Source: Lachnospiraceae bacterium AB2028
GTDB lineage: Bacteria > Bacillota > Clostridia > Lachnospirales > Lachnospiraceae
Length of the DNA stretch: 64,000 nt
Direction: 5' to 3'
Assembly: GCA_000621425.1 (NCBI GenBank)
Contig: JHYJ01000003.1
Coordinates: forward strand, 346,913 to 410,912
Shown here: piece by piece, positions 54,020-63,241 of the stretch
Position numbering within the stretch: position 1 is the first letter of the stretch
How the letters are laid out: each line of letters begins with the position of its first letter
Notes under the pieces: generated by a model
The model's input: the letters and a program-made list of their open reading frames with translations, nothing else
Database searches by the model: none
What the model was told of the DNA's origin: nothing
Translations under genes and position numbers: made by a program

Positions 54020-54511
54020 ATGTATAAAATCACAAGATCACCCTGGGTAATGCATTATGACGGTTCCAGCTGCAACGGCTGCGACATAGAGGTACTTGCC
54101 TGCCTGACACCCGTCTATGATGCGGAAAGATTCGGAATCATTAATACCGGCGATCCCATGCAGGCAGATATCCTGCTGGTAACCGGTGGCATAAATACAC
54201 AGAATGCACCTGTAGTAAAGCAGCTTTACGATCAGATGGCTGATCCCAAGGTCGTAGTTGCAGTAGGCGTTTGTGCCTGTACCGGAGGCGTCTTCAAGGA
54301 CTGCTACAACATCCTTGGCGGAGCTGACCAGGTAATCCCCGTTGATGTGTATGTTCCCGGATGTGCTGCAAGGCCTCAGGCTATAATCGACGGTATAGTA
54401 AAGGGCATCGGAGTTTTCCAGGAGAGACTGGAAAAGATGGAAAAGGGCGAGTCCCTTACTGAAGATAAGGAAAAGAAAGCAGAAGAGACTGCGGAAAGCG
54501 AGGATAAGTAG
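54020..54511 (+). CDS. echC: Ech hydrogenase small subunit C (NuoB-like)
   Basis: The protein is 163 residues. The proximal [4Fe-4S] ligands are C18 and C21 (SSCNGCDIE), C85 (GVCACTGG) and C115 (VPGCAARPQAII). It passes electrons between the ferredoxin-type clusters and the NiFe site. The C-terminal 30 residues are Lys/Glu-rich. GGAG lies before the ATG. It overlaps the next gene by one base (TAGTG). Confidence 0.95.
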   Translation: MYKITRSPWVMHYDGSSCNGCDIEVLACLTPVYDAERFGIINTGDPMQADILLVTGGINTQNAPVVKQLYDQMADPKVVVAVGVCACTGGVFKDCYNILGGADQVIPVDVYVPGCAARPQAIIDGIVKGIGVFQERLEKMEKGESLTEDKEKKAEETAESEDK

Positions 54512-54900
54512 TGACAGCAACAGAAGGAAAAAACGAGATCATTGCTATAGAGCCCGGTGAACTTTCCGTAAAGGCAATGGAAATGAAGAGCAAGGGCCTG
54601 CGTCTTTCACAGGCATGCGCTGCATGGCTCAGGAAAGATGAAAAGCTGGAACTCAGCTACTCATTTGTAGATGATGATAATTATGATATGTTCAATGTCC
54701 GCATCTCACTGGACAATGACAAGAGAGATACAGAGATCGCAAGTATCTCAGATATCTTCCCCTACGCTGCATTCTATGAGAATGAAATGAGGGAGCTTTT
54801 CGGAGCAAACATCAAAGTTATTAACCTTGATTTTCATAATAAACTTTACAGGATCGAGGAAGAGACACCTTTCGTTCCTAAGAAGGAGGGCCAAAACTAA
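54511..54900 (+). CDS. echD: Ech hydrogenase subunit D (NuoC-like)
   Basis: The protein is 129 residues, related to the 30-kDa NuoC subunit: SISDIFPYAAFYENEMRELF (the NuoC pattern F-P-x-A-x-F-x-E-R-E) and NKLYRIEEETPFVPKK. The start is GTG, overlapping the echC stop by one base. Its stop also overlaps the echE start (TAATG). It supports docking of the large subunit. Confidence 0.9.
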   Translation: MTATEGKNEIIAIEPGELSVKAMEMKSKGLRLSQACAAWLRKDEKLELSYSFVDDDNYDMFNVRISLDNDKRDTEIASISDIFPYAAFYENEMRELFGANIKVINLDFHNKLYRIEEETPFVPKKEGQN

Positions 54901-55979
54901 TGGGTAAAAGAAGCGTAATTCCTTACGGACCACAGCATCCGGTTCTTCCGGAGCCTATACATCTGGACCTCGTACTTGAGGATGAGAAGATCGTTGATGT
55001 CCTTCCTTCCATCGGTTTCATACACAGAGGTCTGGAAAAGCTTACTGAAAAGAGAGATTTTAACCAGATGGTTTACGTGACAGAGCGTGTCTGCGGTATC
55101 TGCAGCTTCGGTCACGGATACGGTTACTGCGATACTGTTGAGCACATCATGAACATCGAAGTACCCGACAGGGCAAAGTTCCTCCGTACCATATGGTTCG
55201 AGCTTTCAAGACTTCACAGCCACCTGCTTTGGGCAGGCCTTATGGCTGATGCATTCGGATTTGAGAACCTTTTCTATCAGTGCTGGAGAGTACGTGAAAA
55301 GGTACTTGATGTAATAGAGCTTACCACCGGCGGAAGAGTAATCTTCTCCGTAAACAAAGTCGGCGGCGTACTTAAGGACATCACACCTGATATGCAGAAG
55401 GCAATCCTTGAGATGCTTGATTATGTTGAAAAAGAGACCAAGGTTCTTGAGAAGACCTTTATGAATGACTATACCGTTGAGTCCCGTATGAAGGGAGTGG
55501 GCGTGCTTACTAAGGAACAGGCACATGCACTCGGCTGTGCAGGTCCTTTCGCAAGAGCCAGCGGTATCGCTACGGATATGCGTATGAGAGGCTATGCTGC
55601 ATATGGCGAGCTGGATATGGAGCCCATCATCAGCAACGACGGTGACTGCTACGGCAGATGCGAAGTCAGGATCGGTGAGATCTACCAGTCCATCGACCTT
55701 ATCAGACAGGCTCTGGACAAGCTTCCCGAAGGTGAGCTGGCAGCAGTAGTTAAGGGCAATCCTGACGGTGAATACTTCATGCGAATAGAGCAGCCCCGTG
55801 GTGAGGCTGACTACTACATAAGAGGTAACGGTACTCCTAACCTCGACCGCATGCGTGTCCGCACCCCTACCTTTGCAAACCTTGCAGGTCTTTGCGCAGT
55901 ACTTAAGGGTGCCGACTATGCAGATGTGGGTATACTTGCCGTAACTATAGACCCTTGCATCAGCTGTACGGAAAGATAA
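54900..55979 (+). CDS. echE: Ech hydrogenase large subunit E, NiFe catalytic
   Basis: The protein is 359 residues. The NiFe ligands are intact: C65 and C68 in RVCGICSFGHGYG (R-x-C-G-x-C-x-x-x-H) and the C-terminal pair C353 and C356 in DPCISCTER. The chain ends three residues after the last Cys, so there is no C-terminal peptide for maturation protease cleavage, as in known Ech-type large subunits. It reduces protons to H2 or oxidises H2 with ferredoxin. No maturation genes (hyp) are in the window. Confidence 0.95.
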   Translation: MGKRSVIPYGPQHPVLPEPIHLDLVLEDEKIVDVLPSIGFIHRGLEKLTEKRDFNQMVYVTERVCGICSFGHGYGYCDTVEHIMNIEVPDRAKFLRTIWFELSRLHSHLLWAGLMADAFGFENLFYQCWRVREKVLDVIELTTGGRVIFSVNKVGGVLKDITPDMQKAILEMLDYVEKETKVLEKTFMNDYTVESRMKGVGVLTKEQAHALGCAGPFARASGIATDMRMRGYAAYGELDMEPIISNDGDCYGRCEVRIGEIYQSIDLIRQALDKLPEGELAAVVKGNPDGEYFMRIEQPRGEADYYIRGNGTPNLDRMRVRTPTFANLAGLCAVLKGADYADVGILAVTIDPCISCTER

Positions 55980-55994
55980 TCAGGAGGAAGAATA

Positions 55995-56459
55995 ATGGCA
56001 GTAATGACATTTGCGGGTGCCGCACTTAAGAATTTCTTTTCAAAGCCGGTGACAACAAAATATCCGGCAGAGCCTGCTGAGTATAAAGAGCGTACCAGAG
56101 GACATATTGAGATCTCAATCGACGACTGCATAGGCTGCGGTATGTGTACGAGATGCTGTCCCTGCGGTACTCTTTCAATAGACAAGATAAAGGGCACATG
56201 GACCATCAACAGATTTGACTGCATAGCATGCGGTTTCTGTGTAGAGAAGTGTCCCAAGAAGTGCCTTACAATGGTAGCAGGCTACCAGACACCGGACGGT
56301 GAGAAGGAAACTGTGACTTACACCAAGTCTCCGGAAGTTCTCGAAGCCGAGGCAAAGCAGCGTGAAGAAATGGCAAAGAAAGCAGCGGAAGCCAAGAAGG
56401 CAGCTGAGGCCAAGAAAGCCGCCGAAGCCGCTAAGGCAGCCGAGGAGAAAAAGGACTGA
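55995..56459 (+). CDS. echF: Ech hydrogenase ferredoxin-like subunit F with Ala/Lys tail
   Basis: The protein is 154 residues. Two [4Fe-4S] motifs are present: C45, C48, C51 and C55 (CIGCGMCTRCCP), and C76, C79, C82 and C86 (CIACGFCVEKCP). The last 40 residues are a low-complexity KKAAEAKKAAEAKKAAEAA helix not typical of EchF. It takes electrons from reduced ferredoxin. AGGAGG lies before the ATG. It is the last gene, and a terminator follows at 56473. Confidence 0.92.
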   Translation: MAVMTFAGAALKNFFSKPVTTKYPAEPAEYKERTRGHIEISIDDCIGCGMCTRCCPCGTLSIDKIKGTWTINRFDCIACGFCVEKCPKKCLTMVAGYQTPDGEKETVTYTKSPEVLEAEAKQREEMAKKAAEAKKAAEAKKAAEAAKAAEEKKD

Positions 56460-56472
56460 TTAGGTAAATGAC

Positions 56473-56505
56473 GGCATAGCCAATTCTGTGGCTATGCCTT
56501 TTTTT
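56473..56505 (+). terminator. ech operon terminator
   Basis: GGCATAGCC and GGCTATGCC form a perfect 9-bp stem around 8 nt, followed by TTTTTTT. Confidence 0.95.
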
Positions 56506-56549
56506 AATAAGTTAAAAATACAGTTTTAATAACAGAGAAGGAAAAGGGT

Positions 56550-58598
56550 ATGAGTGAATACAACAAAAAACAGTTAACGATCAGAGAGATAATTAATACG
56601 GGATTTACTTTTTTGATACCGGATTATCAGAGGGGTTACAGATGGGGAAAAACAGAAGTTAGATACTTGTTGAATGATATTCACGGAATCGATAAAAATC
56701 AGAAAAATCCGTATTGTCTTCAGCCTGTTGCTTTTGATACAAGCGAGGAAAATAATAAAAAAATGATAGTTGTAGATGGTCAGCAGAGACTTACAACTAT
56801 TTTTCTGATTCTTAAATATATAGCCGAAGTGACAGAGAAAACACCTCAGTATGTATGGGAACAAATATTTGGAGATGAGAAAATAGAAGATTTTCACAAG
56901 TGCTATAGTTTGGAATACAAAAGCAAAAAAAGAGGAGACAGTTTTGCTGATGCATTAAAAGATCTTAATACAGTAAATGAAAATAACATAGACCTGTATC
57001 ATATTACGAAGGCGTATGAAACTATAAAAGCATGGGCAGAAGTAGAATTGGGGAAACAGTTAACGAAAAAAATAGATTTTGCGAAAAAGCTTTTAGACAA
57101 AACAAGTGTCATTTGGTATGAAATAGACCCTAAAGTAGATGGAGATGCACATAACTATTTTTCAAAAACTAATACCGGCAAGATACCTTTGACTAGCAGC
57201 GAACTGATAAAAGCAAACCTGATGCTTGATGATTACTGCATAAAAAAAGAATCCGGTGCGCAGATTATTGAGGGAAGGTCTGACGACTCTGTTGCTTTGG
57301 CAATGGAGAAGGCTAATCGGGAAAAAATTGAACGTGAACATCTTCAAAATGAAAGAATAAAAATATCGCGGCAGTGGGATGAGATTGAAAGCAATCTGAG
57401 AAAAGATGAGTTCTGGTATTTTCTTACGGAAGGGTCTGACCAATATGAGGATACACGCATAGATTTCATTTTTGACATACTGTCGGAAAAATTTTTCCCT
57501 GAGACTAATCCTGGTGAAGAATATGATGAGTTTATGAAATTTAATGAAAAAAGAGGTTCATTCATTATTATCGCAAATTATCTTGAGTGTCACAAGGATG
57601 ATGAAAATGAAGTGCCTGTAGGACTGAGTGTCTGGAAAAAGACCCATGATATTTATATGCTTTTTAAGGCCTGGTACGAAGACCGCGAATGGTACCATCT
57701 GATCGGATATCTGATAAGTGTTGGCAAGTATGATGCAAAGGGGTTATTGGATGATTTTTCCGATAAGAAGTACAAATCTAAGACAGCGATCAGGAAAGAA
57801 ATAACAGATAAAATAGGGGAACACATAGGATTTATCAATAATAACAGACAGAAAAAAAATAAAGATGACTATGTAAAATATCTGAATAATCTGAGCTACA
57901 ACAATAACTATAAAATGATTAATGACACACTGCTGTTGTTTAATATAATTTCCATTTTAAACGATTCAAAACAGAAAGATCAGGTATCAAGGGATAGTTA
58001 TTTCCCTTTCTCAAGATACAAGAAGGAAAGATGGAACCTTGAACATATCCATGCAAAAGCAGATGCAACGGAATTCACTTCCACTGCAGCAGAGGAGTAT
58101 AGAAATTATATTTCTATAATGATAGCCCAGATAAATGATCCAAACAATAAGGACTATATAGAGCTGGATAAGGCAATCAAAGAATATGATAATGAGTATG
58201 ATATTCAGATAGGTCTGGGTATGAATCAGAAAAATGCAACTAAATACGCAGCAACAAAAGCGGCGGGTGTTTTAGTTAAATATATGGGATCTGATTTGGA
58301 TGACAGCATGCTTAATGGTATAGGGAATATGGCACTTCTGGATGAGGTAACAAACAAGTCATATAAAAATGTTCCCTTTTTTATGAAGAGAATGATAATA
58401 GGCGATATTGTCAGGGGTAAGAAAAAAGATGTCTCAAGATTCATACCTTTTTGTACCAGAAATGTTTTTGACAAAACTTATACTTCACATCCAAATAACA
58501 TGCTTCACTGGACCAATGAAGACTGTGATGAGTACAAAAAAGTAATTACAGAAACTATATGGGATTATTTTAATAAGGGGGATGCTGACAATGAATAA
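56550..58598 (+). CDS. DUF262/DUF1524 (GmrSD-like) defence nuclease, gene 1
   Basis: The protein is 682 residues. The DUF262 N-terminal domain has FLIPDYQRGYRWGKTEV and the catalytic V-D-G-Q-Q-R motif (residues 75-80), followed by YFSKTNTGKIPLTSSELIKA, the usual second DUF262 block. The C-terminus has an HNH-like H motif NLEHIHAKAD (about residue 496) and the DUF1524 closing GNMALLDEVTNKSYKN. By family knowledge GmrSD proteins hydrolyse NTP and cut modified phage DNA. Its stop overlaps the next gene's start. GAGAAGGAAAAGG precedes the ATG, and the gene begins after the ech terminator. Confidence 0.85.
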   Translation: MSEYNKKQLTIREIINTGFTFLIPDYQRGYRWGKTEVRYLLNDIHGIDKNQKNPYCLQPVAFDTSEENNKKMIVVDGQQRLTTIFLILKYIAEVTEKTPQYVWEQIFGDEKIEDFHKCYSLEYKSKKRGDSFADALKDLNTVNENNIDLYHITKAYETIKAWAEVELGKQLTKKIDFAKKLLDKTSVIWYEIDPKVDGDAHNYFSKTNTGKIPLTSSELIKANLMLDDYCIKKESGAQIIEGRSDDSVALAMEKANREKIEREHLQNERIKISRQWDEIESNLRKDEFWYFLTEGSDQYEDTRIDFIFDILSEKFFPETNPGEEYDEFMKFNEKRGSFIIIANYLECHKDDENEVPVGLSVWKKTHDIYMLFKAWYEDREWYHLIGYLISVGKYDAKGLLDDFSDKKYKSKTAIRKEITDKIGEHIGFINNNRQKKNKDDYVKYLNNLSYNNNYKMINDTLLLFNIISILNDSKQKDQVSRDSYFPFSRYKKERWNLEHIHAKADATEFTSTAAEEYRNYISIMIAQINDPNNKDYIELDKAIKEYDNEYDIQIGLGMNQKNATKYAATKAAGVLVKYMGSDLDDSMLNGIGNMALLDEVTNKSYKNVPFFMKRMIIGDIVRGKKKDVSRFIPFCTRNVFDKTYTSHPNNMLHWTNEDCDEYKKVITETIWDYFNKGDADNE

Positions 58599-60777
58599 TA
58601 ATTATGAAATAAGTCAGGACATGACACTGACAAAGATGCTTGCTAATAGTAATAGTATTGAAATACCAATCATACAGAGGGATTACGCACAGGGAAGAAA
58701 AAGTACTGAAGAAATTCGTAATAATTTTGTTGAAGAACTGCTGCAGAGTTTAAAAAAAGATGAGAAAAAAAAAGTGGATTTCGTATATGGAACCCATGAT
58801 GGAAAAATATATGTACCATATGATGGACAGCAGAGGCTTACACTCCTGTACCTGATCACGCTATTTCTTTCAGCTGGATGTGAAGATTGGGAATCAGTGA
58901 AATCATTGTCCCGTTTTAAGTATCTTACCAGGGATTTTGCAACGGAGTTTTGCCGCTTTTTAGCTACAGGTGTTGACGATGGAAGCAATCCGTTTAAAAG
59001 AATAGATGTATTTGAAGTAAAAATAAGTGAAAAAATAAATGATGATATCGGATTTTTTGAAGCCTGGAAAAATGATCCGACAGTCCAGTCCATGCTGGTA
59101 GTTTTAGACACTATACAGGCAGAGTTTCTGAAAATTACAGAAAAAGAAAGCGACAAAAAGAAAGCAGCAGGAGAATATTTAGACATATTAAAAAAGGGAA
59201 ATATTTTTTTTGACTGGTGTACCATAGATGCAGGAGACAGCATATATATTAAAATGAACGGACGTGGAAAATCCCTGTCTGCGTTTGATAATTTCAAAAA
59301 TACTTTATACTCCGAACTGGACAAAATGAGAAAGACCGCAACTCAGCAGGATATTGATCAGCAGGATATTGATAAAATGTCTGAGTATGAAGAAAAAATG
59401 GACGGCAACTGGACTGACTTGTTCTGGAAATACAGGGATGATTTTGATCCTGCTGGTTCCACAAAAGATATAGCGCCATACATGATGAATTTCATATATT
59501 ATATTTTTGAGTATAGGTTTTCCGTGAAAAATAAGGCATTCTTTTTTGGCGATGGAAAAGAATCATGTTTCAAATGGATAGACGAAAAGAATATAATTAC
59601 TTTTCTTAGCAGATTCAGAATGTTATGCGATGAGGGAAAAATAACCATCAGCGATTATGTCTGGACAAGCAATATTCTGGATATTTTATATCATAGATTG
59701 TACAGCGGACAGAACATGCAGCAAATTGATGGCAAAACCGAAGAAGGACTTTTTAAAGAACTGTCCAGTCATAAGGATGGCCATGCAGAATATAAAACAA
59801 TTATAGAAGCATCGTTTTATTATGCATATTTGGAAAGGGCATATGAGGTCGATAAGGATGGCACAATAAAAAGCGATAATACTAAGAATATAAATCAGTG
59901 GGTTTCACTGATAGAAAAACTTATGAGGCCTATCGCACGATTTACATCACACAACTATGACAATCTGATAACCAAGCATATCATTAAAGGATTTGCTGAA
60001 TGTTTTGTTACGACGGCATTTGGCAATAATCCGGATGGAGACTTATTGGATAATCCCAACCGTTTTGGTTCAGAAATAATGGAAAGCATGAAAACATATT
60101 TTGATTATGGACATGTGTATAATCAGCTGTTTGAAGAGATTGAAAAGTATAAGCTTAAGTCAACGAATCCAGCATGGGAACAAGAACTTGATAACGCAGA
60201 AAAAAAAGAATTGCCGTATTTTGAAGGAATGATTAATTTCCTTATAGAGATATCAAAGGTAAATGGAATCTCGGATATGAAAACATTCATATCATATAAA
60301 AATGCTTTAGTAAATATAATTAATCCAAATGGAATAAAAGATCAGAATAAGTTTACGGCCATACTTCTTTCATTTGGTGATTACAGGATAAAGTTCAGTA
60401 AAGAAGGCGGGTACCAGAATGCTTTAAGCTTATGTAGCAATGGATCGAAAACTTTTTCATGGAGAAGGCTGTTTGACGTGTACGAGGAAGACACGAATAA
60501 TAGTAACATAGATAAAACAAATATAATAAAAAGTGCACTCGATGAGATAATCAAAAATAACAATGATATAGTGCAGGCTTATAATTCAGTGAAAGCGTCA
60601 AATAATTTGACAGACTGGAAGGGTATCATTATTAACAACCCGGATATCTTGAACAGGTCACCGCGTAGGATTGTACATTATTCACAGGATGATGGAAAGT
60701 GGTATCTGGTATCAAAAGATACCGTGAAGAAGGTAGTAAGAGTGGATAGTCTGTATGACATAGATGAAATAAAGTAA
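58591..60777 (+). CDS. DUF262 protein, gene 2 of the pair, no HNH
   Basis: The protein is 728 residues. The N-terminal DUF262 has IEIPIIQRDYAQGRKSTE and Y-D-G-Q-Q-R (D78-R82), then a second block IKMNGRGKSLSAFDNFKN (about 220). No H-x-H or HNH motif is visible in the C-terminal 450 residues, unlike gene 1. ATG 58591 is chosen from AAGGGGG about 9 bases upstream. It overlaps gene 1 by 8 bases. The two proteins probably act together. Substrate specificity is unknown. The base composition is AT-richer than the neighbouring core genes, as expected for an acquired defence island. Confidence 0.8.
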   Translation: MNNNYEISQDMTLTKMLANSNSIEIPIIQRDYAQGRKSTEEIRNNFVEELLQSLKKDEKKKVDFVYGTHDGKIYVPYDGQQRLTLLYLITLFLSAGCEDWESVKSLSRFKYLTRDFATEFCRFLATGVDDGSNPFKRIDVFEVKISEKINDDIGFFEAWKNDPTVQSMLVVLDTIQAEFLKITEKESDKKKAAGEYLDILKKGNIFFDWCTIDAGDSIYIKMNGRGKSLSAFDNFKNTLYSELDKMRKTATQQDIDQQDIDKMSEYEEKMDGNWTDLFWKYRDDFDPAGSTKDIAPYMMNFIYYIFEYRFSVKNKAFFFGDGKESCFKWIDEKNIITFLSRFRMLCDEGKITISDYVWTSNILDILYHRLYSGQNMQQIDGKTEEGLFKELSSHKDGHAEYKTIIEASFYYAYLERAYEVDKDGTIKSDNTKNINQWVSLIEKLMRPIARFTSHNYDNLITKHIIKGFAECFVTTAFGNNPDGDLLDNPNRFGSEIMESMKTYFDYGHVYNQLFEEIEKYKLKSTNPAWEQELDNAEKKELPYFEGMINFLIEISKVNGISDMKTFISYKNALVNIINPNGIKDQNKFTAILLSFGDYRIKFSKEGGYQNALSLCSNGSKTFSWRRLFDVYEEDTNNSNIDKTNIIKSALDEIIKNNNDIVQAYNSVKASNNLTDWKGIIINNPDILNRSPRRIVHYSQDDGKWYLVSKDTVKKVVRVDSLYDIDEIK

Positions 60778-60816
60778 GCCGATCACTCAGAACAGTTACG
60801 GAGGGGGTAACCGTTA

Positions 60817-62574
60817 ATGTCATCCATGGAAATATTAAATGTCATAACTTCGATGCTGGGAGGTCTCGCGCTTTTCCTGTTCGGAATGGAAACGCTCAGC
60901 GGTTCGCTTACCAAAATGACCGGTGGAGCGCTAAAAGGCTTTATAGGAGCAATTACTAAGAACCGTTTTACAGCCTTTGTGTTCGGTGCTGTACTTACGG
61001 CGATAGTCCAGTCATCATCTGCCATAACGGTACTTTCCGTCGGACTTGTTAATTCCGGGATAATCGAACTTTCAAAGGCATCCGGTTTACTCATAGGAGC
61101 AAATCTGGGAACTACGGCAACAGCCTGGGTTCTTTCCCTTAACGGTATTGATGGTGAGTCATTGATTATGACATTGATAAAGCCAAGTACGTTTTCACCC
61201 TTCCTTGCCATAATAGGTGTTGCCTTGATGATGTTTGCCAAGGCAGACAAGAAGAAAAATATAGGAACCGTTCTTCTGGGATTTTCCGTAATGATGATAG
61301 GCATGAACCTTATGAGCCAGGGGGTTGCGCCCCTTAAGGCAATACCTGCCGTTCAGAATATGCTTGTAAGCTTTTCAAATCCTGTGCTGGGCTTTCTCTT
61401 TGCCTGTGTGTTTGCTCTTATCATCCAGAGTTCGGATGCTGTTATCGGTATCGTGCAGGCATTCGCCCTTTCCATGGGGATCACTTACGGAATGGCATTC
61501 CCTCTAATCTGCGGCGCGCAGGTGGGAACCTGCATTACGGCCCTGATGTCATCTCTCGGAGCATCAAATAACGGTAAGCGCACGGCAGTAATGAATCTTT
61601 ATTATAATCTTCTGAAGACCATCCCCGTCATGCTGGTATTTTACCTGCTTAATTACCTAATCGGTTTTTCCGGCCTTGAAAAGGAAGTGGGGGCCATAGG
61701 CATACCTGCTGTACATACAATGGTAAACATCATAGGCTGCCTCATATGGCTTCCCTGTTCCAAAGTTATCGTAGCACTTGCGAATAAGACCATTCCGTTA
61801 AGTGAAGAAGAAAAAATGGAAAAAGCAAATGTGCTTACGATGCTCGACGAAAGTTTCCTTCAGGATGTATCTTTTGCAATAGAGCAGTCGGATACTGCTG
61901 TTAAGCAGCTGTTAAATACAGTAGGAGATGCATTTAATTCGATAGTCGAAAAAGATCTCGAAAAATTCAATCAGGTCCCGGTACTTTGCGAGAGGGCAGA
62001 AAAATATAAAGAGCAGATAGATGCCTATCTGTCGAAACTCTCCGGAGAGACAATGGAAAATAACGAAAGAGCAAGTGTAAACATGCTCATCAGGGTCAGC
62101 ACGGCATTGGGAAGAAGCACCAATATTGCCAGGCGGCTTCATAATGTTTATGTTTCTTACAGGGAATCAGATGGACAGATCAGGGAAGATGATATCCGCG
62201 AACTGAAAGTAGTAGGAAAGTCAATTTATGAGGTCATGCAGCTTACCTACCTGGAATATGAAAAAAGAACCGTAACAATAGCTGAAACCATACTATTCTA
62301 CAGGGAAGAAATTACTGCCCTCAGTGCAATAGCAAAGCAGCATTATGTTCAGCGGGCACATGAAAACAGTGGCAGCGGATATGATGACAGTCTCTACACG
62401 GATGTGTGCTATATACAGGAGCAGATGCTGGATTACTGTGACATGATAGCAGATTCCCTTATCCGCTATGCAAAGGAAACAGGAACATATAAAGAGATAA
62501 GTGAGCAGGACAGGAATCAGAAGCGTCAGCAGATCCACGAAATATTTGCTGATAAATACGAGGAACTGTCATAG
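60817..62574 (+). CDS. Na+/phosphate cotransporter family (NptA/YjbB-like) with PhoU-like tail
   Basis: The protein is 585 residues. Two inverted Na_Pi_cotrans repeats carry the Q-S-S motifs: TAIVQSSSAITVLSVGLVN (about 65-83) and LIIQSSDAVIGIVQAFALS (about 206-224). About nine TM helices fill the first 350 residues. The C-terminal 220 residues are helical and PhoU-like (LDESFLQDVSFAIEQS). It imports or exports phosphate with Na+. GGAGG lies before the ATG. It is followed after 4 bp by a small membrane protein gene, probably the same unit. Confidence 0.9.
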   Translation: MSSMEILNVITSMLGGLALFLFGMETLSGSLTKMTGGALKGFIGAITKNRFTAFVFGAVLTAIVQSSSAITVLSVGLVNSGIIELSKASGLLIGANLGTTATAWVLSLNGIDGESLIMTLIKPSTFSPFLAIIGVALMMFAKADKKKNIGTVLLGFSVMMIGMNLMSQGVAPLKAIPAVQNMLVSFSNPVLGFLFACVFALIIQSSDAVIGIVQAFALSMGITYGMAFPLICGAQVGTCITALMSSLGASNNGKRTAVMNLYYNLLKTIPVMLVFYLLNYLIGFSGLEKEVGAIGIPAVHTMVNIIGCLIWLPCSKVIVALANKTIPLSEEEKMEKANVLTMLDESFLQDVSFAIEQSDTAVKQLLNTVGDAFNSIVEKDLEKFNQVPVLCERAEKYKEQIDAYLSKLSGETMENNERASVNMLIRVSTALGRSTNIARRLHNVYVSYRESDGQIREDDIRELKVVGKSIYEVMQLTYLEYEKRTVTIAETILFYREEITALSAIAKQHYVQRAHENSGSGYDDSLYTDVCYIQEQMLDYCDMIADSLIRYAKETGTYKEISEQDRNQKRQQIHEIFADKYEELS

Positions 62575-62578
62575 AAAT

Positions 62579-63232
62579 ATGAAAGTACTAAAGAAGGAAG
62601 ATCTCCTGCAAAACGACGAACTTCATATCAGATTAAGAAAGAGCGAAAAGACCCTTGCAATCTCCGGGTTTATGGTACTCGTATTCGGAATATGGGATGT
62701 TATACGCCTGATCCTTGAGTTTACCCTTAATACGGCCTCAATAATGAAAAAGATTGAGGCTGCAGGCATATTCAAAGACCTTCAGGACCTGCAGGATATG
62801 TTTGGTTTCCATGACCTGGGAATGACTATCCTTATTGTTTTTCTGCTGTCAATAGTAGCGGTTTCAGTTATCATGAGCCTTTCTGTCAGGATAATAATAT
62901 GGAGAGCCTCCATCAGGGAAAGCCGCGGGGAACAGACGAATGTAATATATATAGTGCTTTCGTTCATTATGCTGATCACAAATACTGTACTGATCTTTGT
63001 CACATCTTCAAGGCTGGGCGATTATAATTATATTGATCTAACAATGACAGAGGATGAAATAATTGATGCTGTCCTTGACTATATAATCTCGATACCGGAG
63101 CTGACGATTTCAATCATCCTGTCCATAACATCCGTAGTGCTGTTCATAGAGCTGATATTGTCAGCCATATATGTTAAAAGGTTCAGGAAAAAGCTGGATG
63201 AATATGATCTGATAACAAAAGAGCAGGATTAG
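62579..63232 (+). CDS. four-TM membrane protein
   Basis: This 217-residue protein has a short N-terminal charged segment (MKVLKKEDLLQNDELHI), then four TM helices (about 28-50, 72-95, 115-140 and 170-195) and a charged C-terminal tail. No family is recognised. The start at ATG 62579 follows the transporter stop by 4 bp. The ribosome site is weak and coupling is likely. The frame extends upstream to 62501 inside the transporter, which is not credible. Confidence 0.55.
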   Translation: MKVLKKEDLLQNDELHIRLRKSEKTLAISGFMVLVFGIWDVIRLILEFTLNTASIMKKIEAAGIFKDLQDLQDMFGFHDLGMTILIVFLLSIVAVSVIMSLSVRIIIWRASIRESRGEQTNVIYIVLSFIMLITNTVLIFVTSSRLGDYNYIDLTMTEDEIIDAVLDYIISIPELTISIILSITSVVLFIELILSAIYVKRFRKKLDEYDLITKEQD

Positions 63233-63241
63233 GAATAATAT

